A stretch of DNA of 64,000 nucleotides from Myxococcota bacterium. GTDB lineage: Bacteria > Myxococcota_C > UBA6777. This document shows, piece by piece, positions 1 through 9,670 of this stretch. The position numbers and the translations under genes are program-made. Numbering within the stretch: the first letter of the stretch is position 1; every line of letters begins with the position of its first letter. The notes beneath the pieces were generated by a model that saw nothing but the letters and a program-made list of their open reading frames with translations, searched no databases and was not told the origin of the DNA. The stretch spans positions 62,001-126,000 of the forward strand of contig JAKLKB010000004.1 in assembly GCA_023150835.1 (NCBI GenBank). Direction: 5' to 3'.

Positions 1-22
1 AAGCATGGAGAGAGAGGTAAGG

Positions 23-2410
23 ATGCTGTTTTCCCGTCGATCTTGGTTGCCCGTATTGCTATGGCTAGGGCCTGTGTTTGTCTTTGCGGGCGGACTCAAG
101 GTGTGGAAGTTGCTGCGTGTGGATGATGCTGCTCATCTGTTGGTTCTTTTTGAAGGCTTGCGTTGGGATATCGTCTTCTTTCTTTTGCTTTCGCTGACTT
201 TTCTTGTGTTGCTCGAAGAGATGGCTCGTTGGCGCGGCTACCTGCTGTTCTTGTTGGCCGTCTTGTCGCAGTGTTTGATGCTGCTTGCGGGTACAGAACA
301 CGGCTTCTTTATGATCACAGGCACTCCGGGGGATTGGTTCTTGTTGCAGTACGGGATGCGCAGTCTGGCCGATCCTGCAACCGTTCAAGTCTTTATCAAC
401 CAAGCCAAAGGGCCGCGTATCCTCTTGTTGCTCTTGCCACCGATGTTTCTGTTCTTGCCGATATGGTGGATGCGGCGACCCAAGATCGCAGCGTGGTTAC
501 ACGCAACGGTTCACAAAGACACGCAACATCCAAGTTGGTTCTTTTGTCTGAGCCTCACTATCGGCCTTGCTTGTGCGACGTTGCCCGAACAACAGTTGCG
601 CGGTGATCTTCAAACGCTCTCTCAAAATCTCTACGTCCGCATCGTTGGGGGGATGTTTGAGTATCTGTTCCAAGAAGAACCTGACATCGACCCTGTGGGT
701 TCAAAAAGCCCGCTGTTCCAAGGCGAGCGCTTGCGCCTCTTTCCCACCGCCCGCACCCAAAAGAAAAATGTCGTCTTTGTCCTTCTCGAATCCCAACGCG
801 CCCGCTCCCTCACCCCCTACAGATCCCTCGTTCCAAGGCATCCCTACGAACCCAAGCTCGAAACCACCCCTTTCCTCGCTTCCATCGCCAAAGAAAGCTG
901 GCTCGCAGAACATCTTTCCGCCATCGTCCCCCACACCTCCAAAGCTCTTGTCCCGATCTTGTGCGGAATCTACCCAAAAATAAACGTCGATATCGATGAA
1001 GGAGAACGCAACGGCATCCCCTCACGCTGTCTCCCTACCCTTTTGAAACAAGTCGGCTATCGTAGCGCTTTTTTCCAATCTGCAACCAACCTTTTTGAAA
1101 ATCGCGCACAGATGGTCGCCAATATGGGCTTTGATATCTTGCGCGGCCACGAAGATCTCGACGAACGCGGCTTTGCCAAAACCAACTACTTTGGTTATGA
1201 AGATCGCATCATGCTTCAACCCAGCCTTCGTTGGATCGACCAAAACCGCCAGCGCCCTTTTCTGATGACCTATCTGCTGTTGGTTTCACACCACACTTAC
1301 ACGACTCCCCCCCGATTTCGTAAAAAACACTATACGAATAGCCGCGATCCTGAACTAAACGATTATTATAATTCACTTTTTTATGTCGATGAATTCTTGC
1401 GCGATTTATTCGATGGATTCAAAAAGCGCGGTATGCTCAAAGATACGGTCTTTGTTTTTGTGGGCGATCACGGCGAAGCCTTCGGCGAGCATGGCCGCCG
1501 TCAACACGACAACATCCTGTGGGAAGAGGGGATCCGCATCCCTGCGTGGATCTACGCGCCAAGCCTGATCACACGGCCCAAACAGATCCAAGGGCGCCGA
1601 AGTCAGATCGACCTTGTGCCGACTGTACTGGACTTGCTTGGGCTAGAAGTTCGCGACGGAAAGCTGCCCGGGTTTAGTCTCGCCAAGCCCGTCGAGGCAT
1701 CACGTCCGATCTTCCACAGTTGTTGGTATGAGCATCAGTGTATGGCCTTGCGCGAGGGGGATTACAAATACATCTACCACTACAAGCATCGGCCTTGGGA
1801 GGTGTACGATATCTCCAAAGATCCGCTCGAACAAAGAAATCTGTTTTTTCAAAAAGGCTTTGATCGCAATCCTTTAGAAGAGATCGAGAAACGCCTCTTG
1901 CGTTGGAAAGCCGAAGTCAACCGCATCTACCAAAAAGCCGACAAAGCACGCATCGTTCGTGTTGTTTCGCCGACCATGCCGCGTTTTCAAAAAGCCGTGG
2001 GCGTGGCCTTTGGCGATTATGCTCGTATCGTCGGGTATTCGTTGGCTTCCCCCACCGTCAAAGCAGGGGAAACCCTTCGCATCACTTACATATTTGAAGC
2101 ATTACGCCCCATCCCCGCAAAGTGGAACCTGTTTTTTCACATCGAAACCACACGACCTTTCCACTTTATCAACGGCGATCACAACCCCGCTGGCGGCGTC
2201 CTTACGCCGAATCGCTGGAAGCCGGGGACTTACATCCTCGACGAGCAAGAGATCCACGTCCCCGCCGATCAAGCGGTAGGTTCCGCCGTCAACGTCTTCC
2301 TCGGGATGTGGTCCGAACAAGACGGGCGCCTTGGCTACCGAGATCTCGGGCGCTACCGCACGGATAGCAAAAAGCGCCTGTTGTTGGTTTCCGTACCTGT
2401 GGTGCGCTAA
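23..2410 (+). CDS. Membrane-anchored sulfatase / LTA-synthase-like phosphotransferase
   Basis: About 795 residues. Roughly the first 190 residues hold several hydrophobic helices, the usual layout of the LtaS/phosphoethanolamine-transferase branch of the alkaline phosphatase superfamily. The catalytic domain (about residues 245-560) shows VVFVLLES at the first metal site, a PHTSKALVPILCG segment that should supply the Thr nucleophile, VSHHTYTTP, and GDHGEAFGEHG with the Asp-His metal ligands. A C-terminal part (about 640-795) is beta-rich and not recognised. The likely role is transfer or removal of a phospho- or sulfo-group on a surface polymer outside the inner membrane; the substrate cannot be told. 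An in-frame ATG lies at 5, but the ATG at 23 has GAGAGGTAAGG just upstream and is preferred. The true start could also lie beyond the window edge. Confidence 0.8.
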   Translation: MLFSRRSWLPVLLWLGPVFVFAGGLKVWKLLRVDDAAHLLVLFEGLRWDIVFFLLLSLTFLVLLEEMARWRGYLLFLLAVLSQCLMLLAGTEHGFFMITGTPGDWFLLQYGMRSLADPATVQVFINQAKGPRILLLLLPPMFLFLPIWWMRRPKIAAWLHATVHKDTQHPSWFFCLSLTIGLACATLPEQQLRGDLQTLSQNLYVRIVGGMFEYLFQEEPDIDPVGSKSPLFQGERLRLFPTARTQKKNVVFVLLESQRARSLTPYRSLVPRHPYEPKLETTPFLASIAKESWLAEHLSAIVPHTSKALVPILCGIYPKINVDIDEGERNGIPSRCLPTLLKQVGYRSAFFQSATNLFENRAQMVANMGFDILRGHEDLDERGFAKTNYFGYEDRIMLQPSLRWIDQNRQRPFLMTYLLLVSHHTYTTPPRFRKKHYTNSRDPELNDYYNSLFYVDEFLRDLFDGFKKRGMLKDTVFVFVGDHGEAFGEHGRRQHDNILWEEGIRIPAWIYAPSLITRPKQIQGRRSQIDLVPTVLDLLGLEVRDGKLPGFSLAKPVEASRPIFHSCWYEHQCMALREGDYKYIYHYKHRPWEVYDISKDPLEQRNLFFQKGFDRNPLEEIEKRLLRWKAEVNRIYQKADKARIVRVVSPTMPRFQKAVGVAFGDYARIVGYSLASPTVKAGETLRITYIFEALRPIPAKWNLFFHIETTRPFHFINGDHNPAGGVLTPNRWKPGTYILDEQEIHVPADQAVGSAVNVFLGMWSEQDGRLGYRDLGRYRTDSKKRLLLVSVPVVR

Positions 2411-2416
2411 TCTTTC

Positions 2417-2482
2417 GCTGACGTCGATCAAGGTATCGCCGACATCTCCGAGATTTCCAGCCGCGTGGACATCGCTCTAGAA
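2417..2482 (-). pseudogene. Diverged duplicate of the 3' end of the neighbouring hydrolase gene
   Basis: These 66 bases align with the last coding bases of the next minus-strand gene (2488-2553) at a distance of 71 bases, with about 85 percent identity. On the minus strand they translate as SDVHAAGNLGDVGDTLIDVS against SDINAAGNPGNVGYTLINVS in the intact gene. The copy lacks the stop codon and any upstream coding sequence, so it is a remnant of a paralogue or of a partial tandem duplication. Confidence 0.7.
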
Positions 2483-2484
2483 TC

Positions 2485-5235
2485 TTAGCTGACGTTGATC
2501 AAGGTATACCCGACATTTCCGGGGTTTCCAGCCGCGTTGATATCGCTCCAGAAGCGACGGAAGGTCTCGGGTGGCATGGTCTGACAGCCTGCGCTGCCTG
2601 TGTTGCTGCTGCCGCCTGCGTGGAACAACATACTCTGTCCAGCGCTTGCATAAGCATTGTCGTTGAACAGGCCGTCTTGATTGGTGTCGCGTTCTGCGTT
2701 GGTAGAACGAGTGGGGCGCAGGACGTTGCCAAGCGTCGAGGAATAATCTTTGGTGTACTCATAATAACCTGCGGGCAGGCGGCCTTGGTCAAGGCGGCCA
2801 TCACCGTTGACATCCACGCCCATACGTCCGCGATATTGGGCGCTTGGCTCGGTGTTAGAATCGTACTCTTTGACATGCTTACGACCACTCGAATCGGTCC
2901 ACATCATGTAGGTCTTGTCGTCGTAGCGGCCTTTTCCGTTGTTGATATCGGCGTCGGTTTGACGACGCAACGAGATGATGTTGCGCTTGTTTGGCGAAGA
3001 GTTGATCTTGCCGCCGTTGGCCTCAGCCAATGCCTTGAGATAGTCGTAGCGTTGGGACTCGTTGCTCATCCCCATCAGATCGCGGATCGCGGTGTTTTTG
3101 TTGACTTCGGGGTTTGGTTGGTTCGGGTCGGTCGGCTGCGTTGGGTTTGTCGGCGTGGGGTTGCTGTTTTGGATCGAAGCATTGCGGTTGCTCGCGAGGT
3201 TATTGATATTCAGCCCAAGGCTCTCCGTGAAACGTGATGCGCCATCCCATGTACCATCCGAATTTTTGTAAGCAGCGTTGATCATATCTTGGTTGGTTTT
3301 GACATCAGGATGTTGCGCAAGGAAGTTTCCAAGAGGCGTTGTCGGCTGTGTCGGCTGTGTCGGCTGTGTCGGCTGTGTCGGCTGTGTCGTATTGCGCGGG
3401 AGAGTTGCGTTGCGATGGCTTGCGAGATCGTTGAGATTCAAGCCCAGACCTTGGGTGAAACGCGATGCGCCGTCCCATGAACCGTCCGAATTTTTGTAAG
3501 CGGCGTTGATCATATCTTGGTTGGTTTTCACGTCGGGATGTTGTGCAAGAAAGCCATCCAAGGGAGACTGCGGGGTTGGCTGCGTGGGAGTCGTCGGCTG
3601 TGTGGGTTGTGTGGGAGCCGTCGGCTGTGTGGGTTGTGTATTTTGAGGCGCACTTTTGGCGAGTTGTTCCTGAGCGATAGGAAGAAGTGTATCCCAACGC
3701 AAGAGTCCTTCTTTACGAGAAGCAGGAACATTGATGATGCGACCTCCCGGCCCGACGCTGGTTCCACCGGGATGGAGGGGGTGAGGATTGGAATCGGAGG
3801 GGTTCAACATCCATCCCGATCCGCGTTCATTGGCAGCACGCCCTGCTCCCGGGCCTGCGATATAAGAAAGCGCGGTTCCGGCGATCTCGCCTTGGTTCAT
3901 CTTGCCGTCGACTTGGATGCCTGCGTAGCGAGCGTTGCGCTTGAGATGTTCGGCGGCGATCACGGCGCTTTGGAGGGTGGAGCGTTCGGAGCCTGTGCCG
4001 CGTTCCCACGTTCCGAGGCCATGTTTGGCGAGTTGCTCGTTGCCCCATTGGTCCGAAACATAGCGCGGATCGAGGCCAAAGCCTGATTCTGGTCCGTGTG
4101 TGGAGGCGCGATACGTCCCAAACTGCGACTCATTCCCGTGAAGGGCTGCGACCATCTCCGCAGGAACGCCCGTCAGTTCGGAGGCTTTGCGATAAGCATC
4201 TGCATGTTTGGGGATCTGCGTTTCGGCAAGTTTTCCAAGAGAAGAGGCTTTTGCGCGGCGAAGTGCTTCGGCATTGGTATGAAAGGTCAGTTCGCTTTTG
4301 ATGCCCTGTGCGCCTCCAGTCGCCAGATTGAGCTTTTGCTCAAGAGCCGAAAAGGTGGTTGGTCCCATCTTTCCCGTCTGTTCGATGTTGTTGGCGGCTT
4401 GGAAGTTTTTGAGCGCGGTTTCGGTGGTCGGACCGAATTGGCCGTTGGCTTCGACACCAAAGCCAGCTTTGGTCAAAGCGCGTTGCATATCGTACACAGC
4501 GGCACCTGCATCGCCTTGTTCAAGAACTTTTCCATGACCAACGGTGTGGCGCAAAGCTTCTGCATTCGGACGTTCCGCAGCTTCTGCTTGTTTAAGGGCT
4601 TGCAGCGTGGTGGGTCCCAATTGTCCTGTCTGTTGGACGTTGTGTTGTTTTTGAAAGGCTTGTAGTTCGCGTTCCGTACCGGGGCCGAATTTGCCGTCCA
4701 CTTTAGCGCTGTAACCCAATTGGCTCAGGCGATCTTGGAGCTGCTCCACAGGTTTGCCGCCTTGGCCGCGTTGCATCACCGCACCATTGAGGACATCTCC
4801 TAGGCTTGGGGCTGGTGCGTAACCATCAGGAACGCCCGCTGCTGTCGCCAGATTCGTTGGGATCGCGTTTGTGTTGTTGGTTGAATCGGGTGGGACGGCT
4901 CCCGTGTTTTCTGCGCTGATCGTCGTACGTGGGATGCTGCGCGGGCTGCTGTTGGCGGCTGTACTGGCCGGAGCTGCGGCGAGATCGGGACTTGCGACTT
5001 CTCGCGTCAGGGTGGGGCGTGGAGCGGCTTCTGTACCCCGTTGCAGTGCGGCGCTGGCGTCTGCAAGCGATTCGGTGGTCGCGGGGGCTGCGGGCGCTGC
5101 GCTGCTTGGGGCGGTTGTGGCCGTCGGGGCAGCGCTGCTGGAAGTCGCCGCAGGAGTGGGCGTTGTGGCCTTGGAAGCGGCTGGCTTCTCTTGGGGCGGT
5201 TGGATCGGGGTGTTGCGGTTTTGATCGATCTTCAT
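2485..5235 (-). CDS. Multidomain peptidoglycan hydrolase without signal peptide (PG-binding x2, lysozyme-like, LDT-like)
   Basis: About 916 residues. After an Ala/Pro/Thr-rich N-terminus (about 1-140) come two PG_binding_1-type modules (LQDRLSQLGYSAKVDGKFGP and a second about 75 residues later). Next is a lysozyme/transglycosylase-like region with AALHGNESQFGTY, whose Glu could be catalytic. Two about 50-residue repeats (FLAQHPDVKTNQDMINAAYK) follow, separated by TQP-rich linkers. The C-terminal region carries HAGGSSNTGSAGCQT, which resembles the His...Ser-x-Gly-Cys signature of L,D-transpeptidases. No Sec signal peptide or lipobox is visible, so export would need another route. The ATG at 5235 is chosen because AGGAG lies 8 bases upstream; a longer reading from 5286 lacks such a site. 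The TQP linker is coded by a 9-base tandem repeat near 3340-3390. Confidence 0.75.
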   Translation of the reverse strand: MKIDQNRNTPIQPPQEKPAASKATTPTPAATSSSAAPTATTAPSSAAPAAPATTESLADASAALQRGTEAAPRPTLTREVASPDLAAAPASTAANSSPRSIPRTTISAENTGAVPPDSTNNTNAIPTNLATAAGVPDGYAPAPSLGDVLNGAVMQRGQGGKPVEQLQDRLSQLGYSAKVDGKFGPGTERELQAFQKQHNVQQTGQLGPTTLQALKQAEAAERPNAEALRHTVGHGKVLEQGDAGAAVYDMQRALTKAGFGVEANGQFGPTTETALKNFQAANNIEQTGKMGPTTFSALEQKLNLATGGAQGIKSELTFHTNAEALRRAKASSLGKLAETQIPKHADAYRKASELTGVPAEMVAALHGNESQFGTYRASTHGPESGFGLDPRYVSDQWGNEQLAKHGLGTWERGTGSERSTLQSAVIAAEHLKRNARYAGIQVDGKMNQGEIAGTALSYIAGPGAGRAANERGSGWMLNPSDSNPHPLHPGGTSVGPGGRIINVPASRKEGLLRWDTLLPIAQEQLAKSAPQNTQPTQPTAPTQPTQPTTPTQPTPQSPLDGFLAQHPDVKTNQDMINAAYKNSDGSWDGASRFTQGLGLNLNDLASHRNATLPRNTTQPTQPTQPTQPTQPTTPLGNFLAQHPDVKTNQDMINAAYKNSDGTWDGASRFTESLGLNINNLASNRNASIQNSNPTPTNPTQPTDPNQPNPEVNKNTAIRDLMGMSNESQRYDYLKALAEANGGKINSSPNKRNIISLRRQTDADINNGKGRYDDKTYMMWTDSSGRKHVKEYDSNTEPSAQYRGRMGVDVNGDGRLDQGRLPAGYYEYTKDYSSTLGNVLRPTRSTNAERDTNQDGLFNDNAYASAGQSMLFHAGGSSNTGSAGCQTMPPETFRRFWSDINAAGNPGNVGYTLINVS

Positions 5236-5684
5236 CCTGAATACTCCTGTTGTCCGTAAGGCGGCGAGTCCTCTCGCCTGAATCATGGGCCTTCTTCATT
5301 GATTGTTTTCGTCACTGCGTTCAAAAATGTTTCTTTGCTTTTCAAGGGCTTATTTGTGTTCCTATCCAAAAACAAGGAGATGCCTTTGCAAAATTGAACA
5401 CGTTCTATTTCTGCTCGCCCGCATTCTGCGTTCGTGCGTGATCGTTTGTGGCGATCATGTGTCGACTCGGCCTCGGTTTTGCCATCCTTTTTGTTTCCGT
5501 CCCCCCATCCACTTGTCACCCTTGCGTCAAACTTGGCCTCTATGTTTCGCGCCGAAAAAAGAGAGCATCCTGAAGTCCTTTGATTTTGGATGGTTTTTCG
5601 CGTGTTGTGCAAGCCATGTGCGGCGATCCTTGATCATGGAGCAAGCAAAAAGCTTTGCGACATAAACCAAAAGGAGCAAGCAAG
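5236..5684. other. Divergent intergenic region
   Basis: 449 bases between the divergently read hydrolase and beta-helix lipoprotein genes, so promoters for both should lie here. No clear sigma-70 hexamer pair was found. A short perfect inverted repeat TGATCG-N7-CGATCA sits at 5439-5457 and could be an operator. I see no gene here. Confidence 0.4.
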
Positions 5685-7106
5685 ATGAAAGCATTTTCTG
5701 GTATGAGATGGCTGTCTTTTGTGAGTATCTTGTGTTTTTTGTACGGAACTACTTTGACTGGATGTCCGGCAACGACGAACACGGAAAAGACCAGCGAACC
5801 GACAGGCGATGGGGGCAATCATCCCGACGGTTCAGGCGGGCGCACGGTCAACGAAAACTGCAACGGAAAGATCTGCACCCTTGAGGGCAAATACACCAAC
5901 GATATCGAACTGAAAGCCGATACAGAATACCTCATCAAAGGCGGCGTCTTTATCGGCCAAGACAGCAAAGATCCGAGCGGCGAGATCAAGGCCACCCTCA
6001 AGATCGAAGCAGGGACCAAGATCTATGCGGATACTGCAACCAAAACCTTTTTGACCGTCGTGCGCGGTTCCAAGATCCTCGCCGAAGGAACGAAAGAAAA
6101 GCCGATCATCTTCACTTCAGCCGCCGAAAAAGGCAAACGCGCCCCCGGTGACTGGGGCGGGATCATCCTCAACGGCAAGGCCAAACTCAACGCCGGAAAA
6201 GAAGCCGAAGGAGAAGGCGGCACAGGCTTTTATGGCGGCGAAGACGATGCCGACAACAGCGGCACTTTGCGCTATGTTCGCATCGAATACGGCGGAAAAC
6301 AGATCACAGGAACCAACGAACTCAATGGCCTCGCGCTCCAAGGCGTCGGCAGCGCAACCACCCTCGAATATATCCAGATCCACATGACAAAAGATGACTG
6401 TATCGAATTCTTCGGTGGTACGGTCAACTTCAAGTACATCCTCTGTACAGGAACGCAAGACGATGGATTAGACTGGACGCAAGGATGGCGTGGAAAAGGT
6501 CAGTTTTTTGTCAGCCAGTTTTACAAAAACGCCGGAAATCACGGCATCGAAGCCGATAACCTCGAAGACGACAACACCGCAACACCACGTTCCAAACCGA
6601 TACTCTCGAATCTGACGTTTATCGGCCACCCTGAATCCGCCGAAGAAGGCTCTGGGATGCTGTTGCGTCGCGGAACAGGGGCCAATATCTCGAATGCGGT
6701 CGTGGTGGGATGGAAAACCTCTTGCTTTACACTAGACAGCCCAGAAACGTTCAAAAATGCGTGGAACAACGGAAAGTTAAGCGGCGATCTCACTGTCACA
6801 AACTCTTACTTTTCTTGCGCAAAACTCGTCAGCGAACCCAAGCCCGACAAAGTCCCCTCCCCCGAATTCAAAGTCGAAGAATTTCTCAAAGCCCTCAACA
6901 GCGACAACAAAACAGACGATCCGATGCTGACGTATGATCCCGCCCAAGACAAAGCACCGGGTTGGCTGCCCAAAGAAGGCTCGCCTGTACTTTCCGGAGC
7001 CAAGATCCCAAGCGATGGCTTTTTCAAACAAGTCTCCTTTGTGGGAGGCGTCGGTCGCGGCGCAGACGATTGGACCCAAGGCTGGACCACCCACGAAGAA
7101 AACTAA
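5685..7106 (+). CDS. Lipoprotein with right-handed beta-helix-like fold
   Basis: About 473 residues. The N-terminus is a lipoprotein signal (MKAFSGMRW, hydrophobic stretch, lipobox LTGC), so the protein should be lipid-anchored. The body contains ILAEGTKEKPIIFTS followed by APGDWGGIILNGKA, a sequence typical of large parallel beta-helix surface proteins in Bacteroidota and Myxococcota. Later strands (YVRIEYGGKQ, DGLDWTQGWRGKGQFF, NHGIEADN, ISNAVVVGWKTSCF) fit helix coils. The ATG at 5685 is preceded by AAGGAG; a TTG-initiated extension to 5655 would put that site inside the gene. No catalytic motif was seen; a structural, binding or polysaccharide-related role is possible. Confidence 0.75.
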   Translation: MKAFSGMRWLSFVSILCFLYGTTLTGCPATTNTEKTSEPTGDGGNHPDGSGGRTVNENCNGKICTLEGKYTNDIELKADTEYLIKGGVFIGQDSKDPSGEIKATLKIEAGTKIYADTATKTFLTVVRGSKILAEGTKEKPIIFTSAAEKGKRAPGDWGGIILNGKAKLNAGKEAEGEGGTGFYGGEDDADNSGTLRYVRIEYGGKQITGTNELNGLALQGVGSATTLEYIQIHMTKDDCIEFFGGTVNFKYILCTGTQDDGLDWTQGWRGKGQFFVSQFYKNAGNHGIEADNLEDDNTATPRSKPILSNLTFIGHPESAEEGSGMLLRRGTGANISNAVVVGWKTSCFTLDSPETFKNAWNNGKLSGDLTVTNSYFSCAKLVSEPKPDKVPSPEFKVEEFLKALNSDNKTDDPMLTYDPAQDKAPGWLPKEGSPVLSGAKIPSDGFFKQVSFVGGVGRGADDWTQGWTTHEEN

Positions 7107-7115
7107 ACACCACGA

Positions 7116-7145
7116 AAAAGGCGCCCACAAGCGCCTTTTGTCGTT
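7116..7145 (+). terminator. Rho-independent terminator
   Basis: A perfect 9-bp stem AAAAGGCGC / GCGCCTTTT with a 6-base loop, followed by GTCGTTTT, lies 10 bases after the stop of the beta-helix gene. It ends that transcription unit. The first gene of the TonB cluster starts only about 23 bases further on, so that cluster needs read-through or a promoter inside the preceding gene. Confidence 0.75.
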
Positions 7146-7167
7146 TTGCAGCAGAGCACAAAAACAA

Positions 7168-7932
7168 ATGATACAGCTTCGTCGATGGGTGTGTGGCAGT
7201 GTGTGGCTCTATGGATTGTTCTATTTTTTCCTGCGATCTCAAGCTTTTGCAGAAAGCTCTTTGGCGGTCGAATTGGCTCGACTTCGCGGTGAAGTGGAAG
7301 CCTTGGCAAGCCAAATCGAAGAAAAAAAAGAACATGTGCGCAATCAATTGCGCTCTTTGTCGATGCAACGAAGCGCGCTGGCACTCTCGCTTGACAAAGA
7401 GCGTTTGCGCTTGCGTGCGTTGATGCGACAAATCTCGACACAACGGGCGCGGGTGGCCTCTTCGAAAAAAGAAAGCGAAGAACTTGTATCGGTCGCCAAA
7501 CAAGCCGCCGCTCTTCTTCAAGCACAGATCGCTCGCTCTTTGCCTTTTCGTCTAAAAGAACGTACAGAAGTGATCGAACAAATCCAAAAACAACTTCAGC
7601 TCAAGCTGATCACTTCGCACCAAGCACTCGCTCGACTTTGGCAGGCCGCAGAAGATGAACTGCGGCTTGGCAAAGAAAACGGCCTTTACAACCAGACGAT
7701 CACGCTTGAGGGAAAGGCTCGTCTTGTTCAAGTGGCACGGTTGGGCATGATCTTGTTGTTCTTTAAGACACGCGACGGACGCTATGGAGCCGCCCAGCAA
7801 AAAGGGCAGACGTGGGTCTTTGAAACCTTCCGCTCTCCAGAACAAAACAAACAGGTCGAGGCGCTGTTTGATGGCCTCAAAAAGCAGATCCGATCGGGCT
7901 TTTGGACGATCCCAGACATCTTGCCGCGTTGA
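7168..7932 (+). CDS. DUF3450-type periplasmic coiled-coil protein of a TonB system
   Basis: About 254 residues. A signal peptide (MIQLRRW, hydrophobic core, SQAFA) is followed by a long heptad-like helix (LARLRGEVEALASQIEEKKEHV onward) and a compact C-terminal half (KARLVQVARLGMILLFFKTRDGRYG, FRSPEQNKQVEALFDGLKKQIRSG). This matches the DUF3450 family, which in proteobacteria is coded beside TtpC/ExbB2/ExbD2/TonB2 systems, exactly as here. The likely role is a periplasmic partner of the TtpC-like protein downstream. The start at 7168 is chosen because it begins a proper signal peptide; a longer frame runs back into the preceding lipoprotein gene. Confidence 0.8.
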   Translation: MIQLRRWVCGSVWLYGLFYFFLRSQAFAESSLAVELARLRGEVEALASQIEEKKEHVRNQLRSLSMQRSALALSLDKERLRLRALMRQISTQRARVASSKKESEELVSVAKQAAALLQAQIARSLPFRLKERTEVIEQIQKQLQLKLITSHQALARLWQAAEDELRLGKENGLYNQTITLEGKARLVQVARLGMILLFFKTRDGRYGAAQQKGQTWVFETFRSPEQNKQVEALFDGLKKQIRSGFWTIPDILPR

Positions 7933-7964
7933 GGCAAGGGCGCAAATAGAGAGGAAAGATCGAG

Positions 7965-9428
7965 ATGCGGCGTAGTGCCTTGGTGTGGTGTGGTTGGATG
8001 GGATGGTGTCTTGTGTTCGTCTTTTCCCAGAAAGCCTACGCAGAAGATGCCTTAACAGAAGCATACAAAAAAGAGTTTGCTTTTTTACAAGCGCAGAAAA
8101 CATCTCTTCAAAAACGACTGTTTCAATTAGAAAAAACCTCCGAACAACGTCTCCGCCAAACCAAGGCACGCATCCTCCAAGCCCAAGGGCAACTGTTGCA
8201 CGCTCAAGAACAAGTCGGAAAACTCCAGCAAGCCTTGCAGATGGCCGAGCAATCGGCTCAAAAAGTCGACGAACAAAAAGAGCAACGCGACAAGATCACA
8301 GAGCGCGGCTTGTTGGCTCTACGCGAGGGCGGGCTTGCGATCGACGAAGACGCCCAAAAGCAGAAAACACAAGAAGCCCTCTGGATCGAGATCTTCCGCC
8401 GTGTGTCCTTGCTGCTTGATCGACAAGGGCAAATACGCAAAGAAAAAAGCCGATTTTTCTTACGCGATGGAACCCAAGACACAGGGGATCTGATCCACCT
8501 CGGCCAGATCGCCAGTTTCGCCATCAGCCCACGCTTTCAGGGCGCGCTGGCTCCCGCAGGCGGAGGCCAACTCAAAGTCTGGCCTCAAGATGCCGCCACC
8601 ACCGCGCAAGCTCTGTTTAAAAATTTGCAAACCAAAGACATCAGTCTTTTTCTTTATGAGAATCGAGAAAAAGAAGCCCAGTGGAAAGAGCAACAAACTC
8701 TCTATGCGTGGCTCGATAGTGGCGGCAGCATCGCGTGGGTGATCGTTTGGTTGGGGGCTGCGGGTGCGCTTTTGTTGTTGTTGCGCCTGTTGATCTTGGG
8801 GTGGGCCACGATCCACATCCCCTCTTTGCTGTACAAAGTCGAAGAACGTGTCTTACGCGGCGAAATCAAAGAAGCTTTAGAGATCGTGCGACGTTATCGC
8901 GGTCCTGTCGCAAGAGGATTGGAAACGACGCTGGTACACTTGGACAAACCACGCAGCCAAGTCGAAGAACAATTCGACGAGTGTATGTTGCGCGAAGCCC
9001 CGAAGATCGAGCGATTTGGAACAGCGCTTGGCGTCACAGCAGCGGTGGCCCCGCTGCTTGGGCTTTTGGGAACTGTGACCGGGATGATCGCCACTTTCAA
9101 CGTCTTAACAGAACAAGGCGCAGGTGATCCCAAAGCCCTCGCAGGCGGCATCTCCGAAGCCTTGATCACAACAGAACTGGGCTTGCTCGTGGCGATCCCA
9201 GCTTTGTTGCTGGGCACCTTATTGTCGGGCTATGCTTCCCGTCTGCTCGGCCAGATGGAATGGGCCAGCCTCCATCTCCTTAACGCTATCCAAAATCAAG
9301 CCGCTTCTTTTCCTGAAACAACGATCGACCGAGAAGACTCCATCGATATAACAACAAGCCAAGAATCTTCTTTTGATCTGCCTTCCAAAGCCAAATCTTA
9401 TTCGCCAGATGCCTATGCTTCTTCTTGA
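7965..9428 (+). CDS. TtpC-like MotA/TolQ/ExbB proton channel protein with periplasmic coiled coil
   Basis: 487 residues. Signal peptide (ending KAYA), an N-terminal coiled-coil periplasmic region (about 25-260), a membrane helix (SIAWVIVWLGAAGALLLLLR), then the ExbB/TolQ core with VAPLLGLLGTVTGMIATF and GGISEALITTELGLLVAIPALL. This is the architecture of TtpC, the extra channel-like subunit of TonB2 systems, which links the inner-membrane motor to the periplasm. GAGGAAAG sits upstream of the ATG. It lies 32 bases after the DUF3450 gene and belongs to the same operon. A pair of repeat elements separates it from the next gene. Confidence 0.85.
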   Translation: MRRSALVWCGWMGWCLVFVFSQKAYAEDALTEAYKKEFAFLQAQKTSLQKRLFQLEKTSEQRLRQTKARILQAQGQLLHAQEQVGKLQQALQMAEQSAQKVDEQKEQRDKITERGLLALREGGLAIDEDAQKQKTQEALWIEIFRRVSLLLDRQGQIRKEKSRFFLRDGTQDTGDLIHLGQIASFAISPRFQGALAPAGGGQLKVWPQDAATTAQALFKNLQTKDISLFLYENREKEAQWKEQQTLYAWLDSGGSIAWVIVWLGAAGALLLLLRLLILGWATIHIPSLLYKVEERVLRGEIKEALEIVRRYRGPVARGLETTLVHLDKPRSQVEEQFDECMLREAPKIERFGTALGVTAAVAPLLGLLGTVTGMIATFNVLTEQGAGDPKALAGGISEALITTELGLLVAIPALLLGTLLSGYASRLLGQMEWASLHLLNAIQNQAASFPETTIDREDSIDITTSQESSFDLPSKAKSYSPDAYASS

Positions 9429-9439
9429 TAAAAACCTGA

Positions 9440-9598
9440 TGCAAAATCCGCAGACTGTGTGATCGGCATCTGTAGGGGCAGCCCCCCGTGGCTGCCCAAG
9501 AATAGGACATCGGTAGCGATATGCAAAATCCACAGGCTGTGTGATCGGCATCTGTAGGGGCAGCCCCCCGTGGCTGCCCAAGAATAGGACATCGATAG
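9440..9598. repeat. Two tandem family-1 repeat elements inside the TonB operon
   Basis: Two nearly identical units of about 77 bases begin at 9440 and 9522 (period 82). Each contains TGCAAAATCC, then TGTGTGATCGGCATC and the palindromic core GTAGGGGCAGCC..GTGGCTGCCC. The core is shared with elements at 17545, 42708, 44317, 45043, 50798, 62500 and 63637. Transcripts of the operon would carry two strong hairpins here, which could tune expression of the ExbB-ExbD gene against the TtpC gene. Confidence 0.85.
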
Positions 9599-9670
9599 AA
9601 GATCTTGTCGACGTGAGTATCACACATTTCTCGGAAATCGTATTAATCTTAAAAAGAAAAGACCGAGAGC

